Both the position numbers and the translations under genes were made by a program. This document shows, in pieces, positions 7,308 to 14,400 of a stretch of 39,262 nt of DNA. The stretch is from Sphingomonas pseudosanguinis (GTDB lineage Bacteria > Pseudomonadota > Alphaproteobacteria > Sphingomonadales > Sphingomonadaceae): contig NZ_JACIDH010000025.1 of assembly GCF_014196255.1 (NCBI RefSeq), positions 1 through 39,262 of the forward strand, in the 5' to 3' direction. Below the pieces are notes generated by a model. That model worked only from the letters and a program-made list of their open reading frames with translations. It did no database searches and was not told the DNA's origin. The stretch's first letter is position 1. Every line of letters begins with the position of its first letter.

Positions 7308-8072
7308 ATGGAAATGCGCAAGATCTGCAGCGGGTGCCGGGACGGTATCGATTTCGACATCCCGTTCGCGATGGCGTTCCAGCCGATCGTCGACACGCAT
7401 ACCGGCCAGCCCTTCGCCTATGAAGCGCTGGTGCGCGGACTGGACGGATCGGGCGCTTACGGTGTGCTGTCGCGCGTGACCGAGGAGAATCGCTACTCGT
7501 TCGACCAGGCGTGTCGGGTGAAGGCGATCGAAAGCGCGATGGCGGCGGGCCTGATGGACACCGACGCGAAGCTGTCGATCAACTTCCTGCCCAATGCGGT
7601 CTATTCGCCACTGGCCTGTATCCAGCTGACCATGCGCACCGCGCGGGCGGTCAACATGCCGATCGACCGGCTGATCTTCGAATTCACCGAGAATGAGCAG
7701 ATGGGCTCGCCCGAACATGTCGCGAGCATCATCGACACCTATAAGCAGATCGGCTTTTCGGTCGCGATCGACGATTTCGGCGCGGGCCATTCGGGCCTCG
7801 ACATGTTCGCGCGCTTCGTGCCCGACGAGATCAAGCTCGACATGGAGCTGATCCGCGACATCGACACCAATCCCCGCCGCCGCGCGATCGTGCGGTCGAT
7901 GGTGTCGCTGTGCGCCGAACTCGACACGCTGCTGATCGCCGAGGGGATCGAGACGGCGGCCGAGGCGGCGACCCTGAACGACCTCGGCGTCCGCTATCAC
8001 CAGGGTTACTGGTATGCCCGCCCCGCACTCGAACGCCTGCCGCGGATACATGCGGACGCGCTGGTCGGCTGA
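7308..8072 (+). CDS. EAL-domain cyclic di-GMP phosphodiesterase
   Basis: This is a stand-alone EAL domain of 254 residues, predicted to hydrolyse cyclic di-GMP to pGpG. The catalytic set is complete: E39 in YEALVRG, N92 in SINFLP, E125 in FEFTE, D155-D156 in IDDFGAG, K176 in IKLD, E212 in AEGIET and Q232 in QGYWYARP. It should therefore be active rather than a degenerate c-di-GMP receptor. There is no GGDEF, PAS or membrane domain; a CSGC pair at residues 7-10 is the only N-terminal oddity and could sense redox or metal (inference). A hairpin CCCGGT-CAG-ACCGGG ends 3 nt before the ATG. The stop overlaps the next start (TGATG), so the two genes are probably co-translated. Confidence 0.93.
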   Translation: MEMRKICSGCRDGIDFDIPFAMAFQPIVDTHTGQPFAYEALVRGLDGSGAYGVLSRVTEENRYSFDQACRVKAIESAMAAGLMDTDAKLSINFLPNAVYSPLACIQLTMRTARAVNMPIDRLIFEFTENEQMGSPEHVASIIDTYKQIGFSVAIDDFGAGHSGLDMFARFVPDEIKLDMELIRDIDTNPRRRAIVRSMVSLCAELDTLLIAEGIETAAEAATLNDLGVRYHQGYWYARPALERLPRIHADALVG

Positions 8073-8584
8073 TGATGCGCTCTCCGAGCCACGATATGGT
8101 TCGCATGGGAATATGCATCGTGACACTATTGGCACTTGTTGGGGCGTCACCCGGCGGACGACAGGTCACGCCCGATCGCGGCGGATCGCTTTGCCTGGCC
8201 GGCGAAACGCCGATCGTCCAATGTATGTTGGGCGGCAAGCAGGCGACGGTCTGTGGTTCGGGCAAGCGCGCCATCTATCGTTACGGACGGCCGGGCCGGG
8301 TCGAACTGACCGCGTTTGATCTGCGGCTGGCGCGGCGCGGCTATTCGGGCGGGGGCGAGACGCAGATTCACGTCGCGAATCGCGACTATCGCTACATTCT
8401 GTTCGATCGAACGATACGCACCGGCTTCGGCGCGGATGGTCGCAACGATCCCGCCATCAGCAGCGGGCTGATCATCCGCCGCGCCGGACGGACGATCGCG
8501 ACGCGGCCATGCGACAATGATGCGCCCATCCCGGCGCGGGCCACCACCGTCATGCCCGCCGACGGCACCGTTCTGCCCCACTGA
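8072..8584 (+). CDS. Small exported protein coupled to the EAL gene
   Basis: I do not recognise a family in this 170-residue product. The start at 8072 overlaps the EAL stop by one base (TGATG), which points to translational coupling. The N terminus has a hydrophobic stretch (MGICIVTLLALVGASP) consistent with a signal peptide; the internal ATG at 8096 could also serve. The mature part has paired cysteines (SLCLAGE, VQCMLGG, TVCGSG) and then a beta-rich region (RVELTAFDLRLARRGYSGGGE, RYILFDRTIRTGF), so a small disulfide-bonded periplasmic beta protein is likely. Its pairing with an EAL enzyme suggests, without proving, a link to c-di-GMP control of the envelope. Confidence 0.75.
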   Translation: MMRSPSHDMVRMGICIVTLLALVGASPGGRQVTPDRGGSLCLAGETPIVQCMLGGKQATVCGSGKRAIYRYGRPGRVELTAFDLRLARRGYSGGGETQIHVANRDYRYILFDRTIRTGFGADGRNDPAISSGLIIRRAGRTIATRPCDNDAPIPARATTVMPADGTVLPH

Positions 8585-8595
8585 ACGGCGCCGTC
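8561..8595. terminator. Hairpin spanning the stop codon, possible terminator
   Basis: GACGGCACCGTTC (8561-8573) and GAACGGCGCCGTC (8583-8595) pair with a single mismatch around a 9-nt loop that holds the first base of the stop codon of the exported-protein gene. There is no T tract, so termination is uncertain. It lies in the 21-bp gap before a convergent gene. Confidence 0.4.
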
Positions 8596-8605
8596 CTTCG
8601 ATGCC

Positions 8606-10015
8606 TCAATAGGCGTAGGCGCGGACGAGGTCGTAGAGATAGTCGCGGCCGTCATAGAGCGATTTGATCGGAATCCGCTCGTTCAGGCCGTGGATGCCCG
8701 ACATGTCCTTCTCGATGAAGATGCCCGGCGCGCCGTAGACGGGGATGCCGATCGCCTGGAAGAAGATGCCGTCGGTCGCGCCGGTCGACATCATCGGCAC
8801 CATCGCGACGCCGGGGAAATGCTTCGCCGCGACCGCCTTCATCGGGCCGATGATCTTCGGATCGAGCCTGGGCGGGATCGCGGTCGGGCGCACCGGCTGG
8901 TTGGCGGTGACGGTGATCTTGGGCCCCGCCAGTTCCTTCAGCTTGGCGAGCGTTCCCTCGACCGTTTCGCCGGGAAAGATGCGGCAATTGATATTGGCGG
9001 TCGCGCGCTGGGGCAGGGCGTTTTCGGCATGACCAGCCTGCAGCAGCGTGGCGACGCAGGTGGTGCGCAGCGTGGAGTGCAGCGCCTTGTCGCGGCTGAC
9101 GATCGCATCGGCCGCCTTGTCGGTCGGGTCGGCGAGCAGCCGGGTGATCGCATCGCCCAGCTGGCCGCCGACGCGCTGCGCGGTCGCGGTCAGGAAGGCG
9201 CGGGTCGTATCGGTCAGGATGACGGGGAATTCATATCCCTGCACCGCCTTCACCGCATCGGCGAGTTCGTAGATCGCGTTTTCCGGCGTCGGCTGCGAGC
9301 TGTGCCCGCCGGGATTGGTCGCCAGGAAGGTATAGTTCTGCGCCGCCTTCTCGCCGACCTGCACCGCCAGCAGCTGCCGCTGGCCCCGGTCGTCGAGCCG
9401 GCCGCCGCCGCCCTCGTTCAGGACGAATTCGGCGGCGACGAGGTCCGGCTTGTTCTTGGCCAGCCATTCCGCACCGTTGAAGGCGAAGGTCGTTTCCTCG
9501 CCGCAGGTCAGCGCCATCTTGATGGTGCGCTTGGGCGGGGTCTTTTTCAGGCGGATCAGCGTGTCGGCCCAGACCGCGCTCATCGCCTTGTCGTCGACGG
9601 TGCCGCGCCCGTAATAATAGCCGCCCTCCGCGATCAGTTTGAACGGATCGCGGGTCCAGTCCTCGCGCTTGGCCTCGACCACGTCGAGATGGCCGAGCAG
9701 CAGCATCGGCTTCAGCCTCTTGTCGGTGCCGGGCAGGACCGCGACGATGCCGCCGTCCTTGGGATGGTCGGGCACCGAGAACAGGGTGATGTCGGCGTCG
9801 CTATAGCCCGCCGCCTTCAGCCGGTCGGCGATCTGCGATGCGGCCTGGGTGCAGCTGCCCACCGACAGCGCGGTGTTGGTCTCGACCAGCTGCTTGTAGA
9901 GGTCGAAGAACGCCTTCTGGTCCGGACGATCCTGTGCCGCCGCGAGGCCGGGCAGTATCGCCCCGGGAATCGCCAGTGCTGCGGCCACCCCGCCGAGCCA
10001 TTTTGCCAACCGCAT
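8606..10015 (-). CDS. Exported M20 family metallopeptidase
   Basis: This is a 469-residue zinc-dependent peptidase or amidohydrolase of the M20/M25/M40 family. A signal peptide (MRLAKWLGGVAAALAIPGAI, cleavage near AAAQ) sends it to the periplasm. The metal and catalytic motifs are present in order: GHLDVV with the first His and Asp, GRGTVDDK with the bridging Asp, the CGEET general-base region, NEGGGG, and a C-terminal HGLNER histidine. The inserted dimerisation or lid domain lies between, as usual. Substrates of this family range from dipeptides to acyl-amino acids, so specificity is open. A GGGGGAT Shine-Dalgarno precedes the ATG. It diverges from the queuosine transporter across a repeat element. 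Confidence 0.92.
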   Translation of the reverse strand: MRLAKWLGGVAAALAIPGAILPGLAAAQDRPDQKAFFDLYKQLVETNTALSVGSCTQAASQIADRLKAAGYSDADITLFSVPDHPKDGGIVAVLPGTDKRLKPMLLLGHLDVVEAKREDWTRDPFKLIAEGGYYYGRGTVDDKAMSAVWADTLIRLKKTPPKRTIKMALTCGEETTFAFNGAEWLAKNKPDLVAAEFVLNEGGGGRLDDRGQRQLLAVQVGEKAAQNYTFLATNPGGHSSQPTPENAIYELADAVKAVQGYEFPVILTDTTRAFLTATAQRVGGQLGDAITRLLADPTDKAADAIVSRDKALHSTLRTTCVATLLQAGHAENALPQRATANINCRIFPGETVEGTLAKLKELAGPKITVTANQPVRPTAIPPRLDPKIIGPMKAVAAKHFPGVAMVPMMSTGATDGIFFQAIGIPVYGAPGIFIEKDMSGIHGLNERIPIKSLYDGRDYLYDLVRAYAY

Positions 10016-10089
10016 ATGATCCCCCTGTTTTTTATGTGTCGGCGGGGAATAGAGCGTGTCGGGACGGTGCGCGCAAGTCGTTGGCGGTG

Positions 10090-10220
10090 ATGCCCCTCCA
10101 CCACGCCCTTGCGGGCGCGGTCCCCCTCCCCAAGCACAGCTTGGGGAGGATTTGGAGCGTCATTCCTCCCCAAGCTGTGCTTGGGGAGGGGGACCATCCG
10201 AAGGATGGTGGAGGGGCATG
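10090..10220. repeat. Family A palindromic repeat in a divergent gap
   Basis: It is made of two opposed halves: GCCCCTCCACC with a hairpin around CTTGCGGG, two copies of a CTCCCCAAGC..GCTTGGGGAG hairpin, and a final CCATCCGAAGGATGG mini-hairpin before GGAGGGGC. It lies between the divergent M20 peptidase and transporter genes, closer to the transporter start. Confidence 0.85.
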
Positions 10221-10298
10221 GCCGCAGGCCATACCCGCGAGCGGCAGGAAACGCGCCTAATCCTTTGCCCCGGACCGTTTTCGCGCTAGCAGTCGCCG

Positions 10299-10952
10299 AT
10301 GGACCAGCCCGACATTGCCGCTCGCCCCCGCCTGATCTCGCCCTCGCTGTTCGCGCTGTCGATCTTCTACGGCGGCATGGTGTGTATCGCGGGCGTGCTG
10401 GGCAACAAGCAGGTGGCGCTGGGGCCGTTGGCGGTGGAGGCGGGGATCTTCGCCTTCCTGCTGCTGGTCGTGACGTCGAGCGCGGTCGCCGAACTGCATG
10501 GGCCGCAGGTCGCCGGGCGGCTGGTGCGGGTGGGCTTCGTGCCGTTGCTGGTGTCGCTGGCGCTGTCCTTCATCGTCTATTCGCTGCCCGCCTCGCCCGA
10601 GATGATCCCGGCCAATCGCGATGCGATCCAGCTAGTGCTGGGGTCCACCTGGCGGATCTGGCTGGGCGGCATCGTCGCCTACGGCGTGTCGCAGACGCTG
10701 AACGTCACCATCTTCGCCGCGCTGAAGGGCAGGGAGGGCGGCAAGCTCCTCTGGCTGCGCGCGGCGATCGCCAGCATGCTCAGCCAGATCGTCGACACGC
10801 TGCTGTTCGTGACCATCGCCTTTTACGGCGAATTTCCGATCGGCCCGCTGATCGTGGGCCAGATGATCGCCAAAGTCGCGCTGTCCGCCATACTGATCCC
10901 GCCGCTGATCTATGTGTTCGTGGGGTTGGGACGCAAGCTGGACCGGGCCTGA
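10299..10952 (+). CDS. yhhQ: Queuosine precursor transporter (VUT/YhhQ family)
   Basis: This 217-residue inner-membrane protein belongs to the YhhQ/DUF165 family, which imports the queuosine precursors preQ0 and preQ1 for tRNA modification. About six hydrophobic helices are visible, beginning with LFALSIFYGGMVCIAGVLGNKQVALG. The conserved family pattern LGNKQV..., TSSAVAELHGPQVA and the later SQIVDTLLFVTIAF segment (polar S, Q and D within a helix) are all present. Length matches the family (about 210-230). It lies 59 bp upstream of argB on the same strand and might share its transcript, with no functional link. Queuosine synthesis genes are not in the window. Confidence 0.88.
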   Translation: MDQPDIAARPRLISPSLFALSIFYGGMVCIAGVLGNKQVALGPLAVEAGIFAFLLLVVTSSAVAELHGPQVAGRLVRVGFVPLLVSLALSFIVYSLPASPEMIPANRDAIQLVLGSTWRIWLGGIVAYGVSQTLNVTIFAALKGREGGKLLWLRAAIASMLSQIVDTLLFVTIAFYGEFPIGPLIVGQMIAKVALSAILIPPLIYVFVGLGRKLDRA

Positions 10953-11011
10953 CCTCGAGACCGGACATATTGCCGGTTTTCCCCGCCGCCGCCCCGCGAT
11001 AAAGGGCGGGG

Positions 11012-11911
11012 ATGACCAACCACGATCCCGACGCCGCCCTGCTCGCCAAGGCCGAGACGCTGACCGAGGCGTTGCCCTATCTCCAGCGTTACGCGGGCAA
11101 GACCTTCGTGGTGAAATATGGCGGCCACGCCATGGGCGATCCCGAGCGGCAGCGCGACTTCGCCGAGGACATGGTGCTGCTCAAGGCGGTCGGCATCAAC
11201 CCGGTGGTCGTCCATGGCGGCGGGCCGCAGATCGGCGCGATGCTCAAGCGGCTGGGCGTCGAGTCGCAGTTCGTCAACGGCCTGCGCGTCACCGACAAGG
11301 AAACCGCGCAGATCGCCGAGATGGTCCTGGCAGGATCGATCAACAAGGAAATCGTCAGCTGGATCTCCGCCGCCGGGGGCCGCGCGGTCGGCATCTCGGG
11401 CAAGGACGCCGGCCTCGTCATCGCCGAGAAGGTGCAGGGGCGCGAGGCCGATCCGCTGAAAGGAATCGAGCGCCATGTCGATCTGGGCTTCGTCGGCGAG
11501 CCGGTGTCGGTCGATCCGCGCCTGATCGAAAGCCTGTGCGCCGACGGCATCATCCCCGTGATCGCGCCGGTCGCGATCGGGATGGACGGGCACACCTATA
11601 ATATCAACGCCGACACCATGGCGGGCGCGATCGCCGCGCGGCTGGGCGCATCGCGCTTCTTCCTGCTGACCGATGTCGCGGGGGTTCTCGACAAGCAGGG
11701 GGAGTTGATGACCGACCTGAACCCGGCGCGGATCGCGGAGCTGCGGACGGACGGCACGATTTCGGGGGGGATGATCCCGAAACTGGAAACCTGCGTCTCG
11801 GCGGTCGAGGCCGGGGTGGATGCGGCGGTGATTTTGGACGGGCGTGTTCCGCATGGGATGCTGCTGGAGATTTTCACCAAGCAGGGGGCGGGGACTCTGG
11901 TCCGGCGGTGA
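11012..11911 (+). CDS. argB: Acetylglutamate kinase
   Basis: ArgB phosphorylates N-acetylglutamate with ATP, the second step of arginine synthesis. The 299-residue protein shows the amino-acid kinase signatures: FVVKYGGHAMGD near the N terminus (catalytic Lys and Gly-rich loop), VVHGGGPQIG for substrate binding, and a late SGGMIPKLETC region ahead of AVILDGRVPHGMLLEIFTKQGAGT. The presence of an N-terminal helix before the core and the C-terminal GAGT fit the hexameric, arginine-inhibited type of ArgB; feedback inhibition is therefore expected from family knowledge. argG of the same pathway is about 22 kb downstream. The gene ends in a convergent gap filled by repeats. Confidence 0.97.
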   Translation: MTNHDPDAALLAKAETLTEALPYLQRYAGKTFVVKYGGHAMGDPERQRDFAEDMVLLKAVGINPVVVHGGGPQIGAMLKRLGVESQFVNGLRVTDKETAQIAEMVLAGSINKEIVSWISAAGGRAVGISGKDAGLVIAEKVQGREADPLKGIERHVDLGFVGEPVSVDPRLIESLCADGIIPVIAPVAIGMDGHTYNINADTMAGAIAARLGASRFFLLTDVAGVLDKQGELMTDLNPARIAELRTDGTISGGMIPKLETCVSAVEAGVDAAVILDGRVPHGMLLEIFTKQGAGTLVRR

Positions 11912-11930
11912 TTGTGTGGTGGGGTCGGGG

Positions 11931-11970
11931 CGTGGCCTTCGACTTCGCTCAGGCTGAACGGCAGTTGGGG
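11931..11970. repeat. Family D repeat fragment
   Basis: It contains CCTTCGACTTCGCTCAGG followed by CTGAACGGCAG and a G-rich tail, the same unit as at 26867-27145 and in the array at 33281-33893. It lies just after argB. Confidence 0.8.
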
Positions 11971-11991
11971 GTAGCCTACCCTGGCCCCTAG

Positions 11992-12100
11992 CCGCTCCCC
12001 TCCCCTAAACGGGAGGGGGTGGGGGAGGGCAAGCCACAAGCGATCAACTCTGCGAGGCTCCTTGCCCTCCCCAAACCCTTCCCGCCTGCGGGAGGGGCTT
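11992..12100. repeat. Family B palindromic repeat
   Basis: It has the GCCACAAGCGAT core and the CTTCCCGCCTGCGGGAGG hairpin of family B. Together with the family D fragment it fills the gap between convergent argB and the DUF1674 gene. Confidence 0.8.
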
Positions 12101-12131
12101 GAGAAAAAGAAACAGAGGGGGGAGATTCCCC

Positions 12132-12293
12132 TCAAAAATCGACCGCGATTCCCTTCAATTCCCAATCCCCGTAGCGCACCGGGTTCTTCCCCAACGGGTC
12201 GGCGTCCGGCTCCGGCTTGGCCTCGGGTTCCGGCACCGGCGGGTTCTGCGACAGATAGGCGGGCGGCTTCACATGGTCGGGGCGCTGGCCCAT
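12132..12293 (-). CDS. DUF1674 small protein (SDHAF4-type)
   Basis: This 53-residue gene is easily missed because of its size. It starts at the ATG at 12293 (MGQRPDHVKPPAYLSQNPP), continues with a proline- and acid-rich linker, and ends with DPLGKNPVRYGDWELKGIAVDF. The last half is the DUF1674 signature (D-P-x-R-Y-G-D-W-E-x-K-G-x-x-x-D-F) found in alphaproteobacteria and in the mitochondrial succinate dehydrogenase assembly factor SDHAF4 (Sdh8 in yeast), which protects the flavinylated SdhA subunit. A role in succinate dehydrogenase maturation is therefore likely by homology, although no sdh genes are near. It diverges from rsmB with 68 bp between. Confidence 0.88.
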   Translation of the reverse strand: MGQRPDHVKPPAYLSQNPPVPEPEAKPEPDADPLGKNPVRYGDWELKGIAVDF

Positions 12294-12361
12294 GGGCGGT
12301 CCTTTCGACTAAGGGGCGGGTATATCGCAGCCCATGTCGGGGCTGACAGGAGTTTTGCCAA

Positions 12362-13705
12362 GTGACACGTCCTCCCCAATCGCCGACCCGTGGCCGCCCC
12401 GATCGCCGTGGTGGACCCAAGGGCGGTGACAGGCGCGGGGGACCGCAGCGCCCCAGCGAGCCGCTGGGCACCGCCACCCGCCGCGCGGCCATCCGCCTGC
12501 TCGACGCGGTGCTGCGTCGGGGTGAGCCGCTGGAGGCCGCGCTCGCTTCGGCGACGCGCGCGCTGGCGGGGGGACCGGACCGGGGCCTGGCCCACGCCAT
12601 CGCCGCCGAGACGCTGCGCCGCCTGCCCGATCTCGACGCGCTGATCGATTCGGCGACCAAACAGCGCCTGCCCGACGATGCCAAGGCGCGTTTCGCGCTG
12701 CGCATCGCGCTGGTGCAGGTGCTGGCGTTGGGCACGCCGCCGCATGCCGCGATCGCGACCGTGCTGCCGCTGGTCGATGGCGGCCCGCGCAAGCTGGTCC
12801 ACGGCGTGTTCAGCACCATCACCAAGAGCGGCGTCCTGCTCCCTGAAATCCCCGCGCTGCCCGACGCCACCGAAGCGCGCTGGGAGGAGAATTGGGGCGA
12901 GGAGATGGTCGAGGCCGCCGCCCATGCCATCGCCGCCCCGCCGCCGCTCGACCTGACGCTGGCCGATCCCGCCGCGACCGCCGAATGGGCGGAGAAGCTG
13001 GGCGGGGTCAGCCTGCTCCCCGGCCATGTCCGCCTGCCCTCGGGCCATTCGGTCATGGAGTTGCAGGGCTTCGACGAGGGCGCCTGGTGGGTGCAGGATC
13101 TCGCCGCCTCGATCCCGGCACGATTGTTGGGCGAGGGGAAGGGGCATGTGCTCGACCTGTGCGCCGCGCCGGGGGGCAAGACGTTGCAGCTCGCCGCCGC
13201 CGGCTGGACCGTCACCGCGATCGACCAGTCCGAAGCGCGCCTCGCGCGGCTGAACGAGAATCTGGAGCGCACCGGCCAATCTGCCGAGGTCGTCACCGCC
13301 GACCTGCGCGAATGGACGCCCAAGGAGCAGGCGGACGCGATCCTGGTCGACGCGCCTTGCAGCGCCAGCGGCATCTTCCGCCGTCACCCGGACGTCCTCT
13401 ACCGCGTCCGCCCCGCGATCATCGCCGAGATGGCCGAATTGCAGCGCGTGATCCTGGCCCGCGCCGCCGACTGGCTGAAGCCCGGTGGGACGATGGTCTA
13501 TGCCACCTGCTCGCTGGAGCCCGAGGAAGGCGAGGCGCAGATCGCGAGCTTTCTGGAGGCACGCCCCGATTATGCGCTGGTCCCGATCACCGGCGACTGG
13601 CCCGGGGTGACCGACAAGGGCACGATCCGTACCCTGCCCACGCTCCTCGCAAAGGAGGGGCGGCTCGACGGCTTCTTCATCGCGATGCTGCAACGCAAAG
13701 GCTGA
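12362..13705 (+). CDS. rsmB: 16S rRNA m5C967 methyltransferase, RsmB family
   Basis: RsmB/Fmu methylates cytosine 967 of 16S rRNA using SAM. The 447-residue protein has a basic N-terminal tail, a NusB-like RNA-binding domain (about residues 35-160) and a C-terminal Rossmann methyltransferase domain. Motif I is LDLCAAPGGKTLQLA; motif IV is DAPCSASG with C333; motif VI is TCSLEPEEGE with C383, the catalytic cysteine. Both cysteines needed for the two-cysteine m5C mechanism are kept. The start is a GTG with AGGAG (12348-12352) 9 nt upstream. It heads a tight run rsmB-rpe-heparinase-like. Confidence 0.93.
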   Translation: MTRPPQSPTRGRPDRRGGPKGGDRRGGPQRPSEPLGTATRRAAIRLLDAVLRRGEPLEAALASATRALAGGPDRGLAHAIAAETLRRLPDLDALIDSATKQRLPDDAKARFALRIALVQVLALGTPPHAAIATVLPLVDGGPRKLVHGVFSTITKSGVLLPEIPALPDATEARWEENWGEEMVEAAAHAIAAPPPLDLTLADPAATAEWAEKLGGVSLLPGHVRLPSGHSVMELQGFDEGAWWVQDLAASIPARLLGEGKGHVLDLCAAPGGKTLQLAAAGWTVTAIDQSEARLARLNENLERTGQSAEVVTADLREWTPKEQADAILVDAPCSASGIFRRHPDVLYRVRPAIIAEMAELQRVILARAADWLKPGGTMVYATCSLEPEEGEAQIASFLEARPDYALVPITGDWPGVTDKGTIRTLPTLLAKEGRLDGFFIAMLQRKG

Positions 13706-13738
13706 CTTGGGCGCGATATGACGTTAAGGACGAATGCC

Positions 13739-14395
13739 ATGCTCCCGGTCCGTATCGCTCCCTCCATCCTGTCCGCCGATTTCGCCAAGCTGGGCGAGGA
13801 AGTCCGCGCCATCGACGCCGCCGGCGCCGACTGGATTCACATCGATGTGATGGACGGGCATTTCGTGCCCAACATCACGATCGGCCCGGCGGTGGTGAAG
13901 GCGTTGCGCCCGCACACGACCAAGCCGTTCGACGTGCATCTGATGATTGCGCCGATCGACGCCTATCTGGATGCCTTTGCCGAGGCGGGGGCGGACACGA
14001 TCACCGTGCATCCGGAGGCGGGGCCGCACATCCACCGCACGGTCCAGCATATCAAGGGGCTGGGCAAGCGCGCCGGCGTCGTGCTGAACCCCGGTACGCC
14101 GGCCAAGATGCTCGACTATCTGATCGACATGGTCGACCTGGTCCTCGTCATGAGCGTGAACCCCGGCTTCGGCGGGCAGAGCTTCATCGAGAGCCAGCTC
14201 AAGAAGATCGCGGCGATCCGCAAGATGATCGACCATTCGGGCCGCGCGATCGACCTGGAGGTCGATGGCGGGGTCGACCCGCATTGGGCGAAGCGCTGTA
14301 TCGAGGCGGGCGCCGATGCGCTGGTCGCGGGGACGGCGGCCTTCCGGGGCGGGCCATCACAATACGCCGCCAACATCGCCGCCCTGCGCGGCTGA
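13739..14395 (+). CDS. rpe: Ribulose-phosphate 3-epimerase
   Basis: Rpe interconverts ribulose 5-phosphate and xylulose 5-phosphate in the pentose phosphate pathway. The 218-residue TIM barrel shows the expected pieces in order: IAPSILSADFAKLG, HIDVMDGHFVPN (metal His and Asp), DVHLMI, MSVNPGFGGQSF (phosphate loop) and EVDGGVDP (second catalytic Asp). The ATG at 13739 has AAGGA at 13726-13730, 8 nt upstream; an in-frame ATG at 13718 would add seven residues and lacks a good ribosome site. It is 33 bp after rsmB and 5 bp before the next start, so the three genes are probably one operon. Confidence 0.96.
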   Translation: MLPVRIAPSILSADFAKLGEEVRAIDAAGADWIHIDVMDGHFVPNITIGPAVVKALRPHTTKPFDVHLMIAPIDAYLDAFAEAGADTITVHPEAGPHIHRTVQHIKGLGKRAGVVLNPGTPAKMLDYLIDMVDLVLVMSVNPGFGGQSFIESQLKKIAAIRKMIDHSGRAIDLEVDGGVDPHWAKRCIEAGADALVAGTAAFRGGPSQYAANIAALRG

Positions 14396-14400
14396 TCGGA

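Noticed and set aside
12892..14400. Long upstream extension of the heparinase-like frame
   Set aside because: It overlaps rsmB and rpe completely in another frame, is Arg/Gly/Pro-rich as GC-shadow frames are, and the family-like part only starts at 14401.
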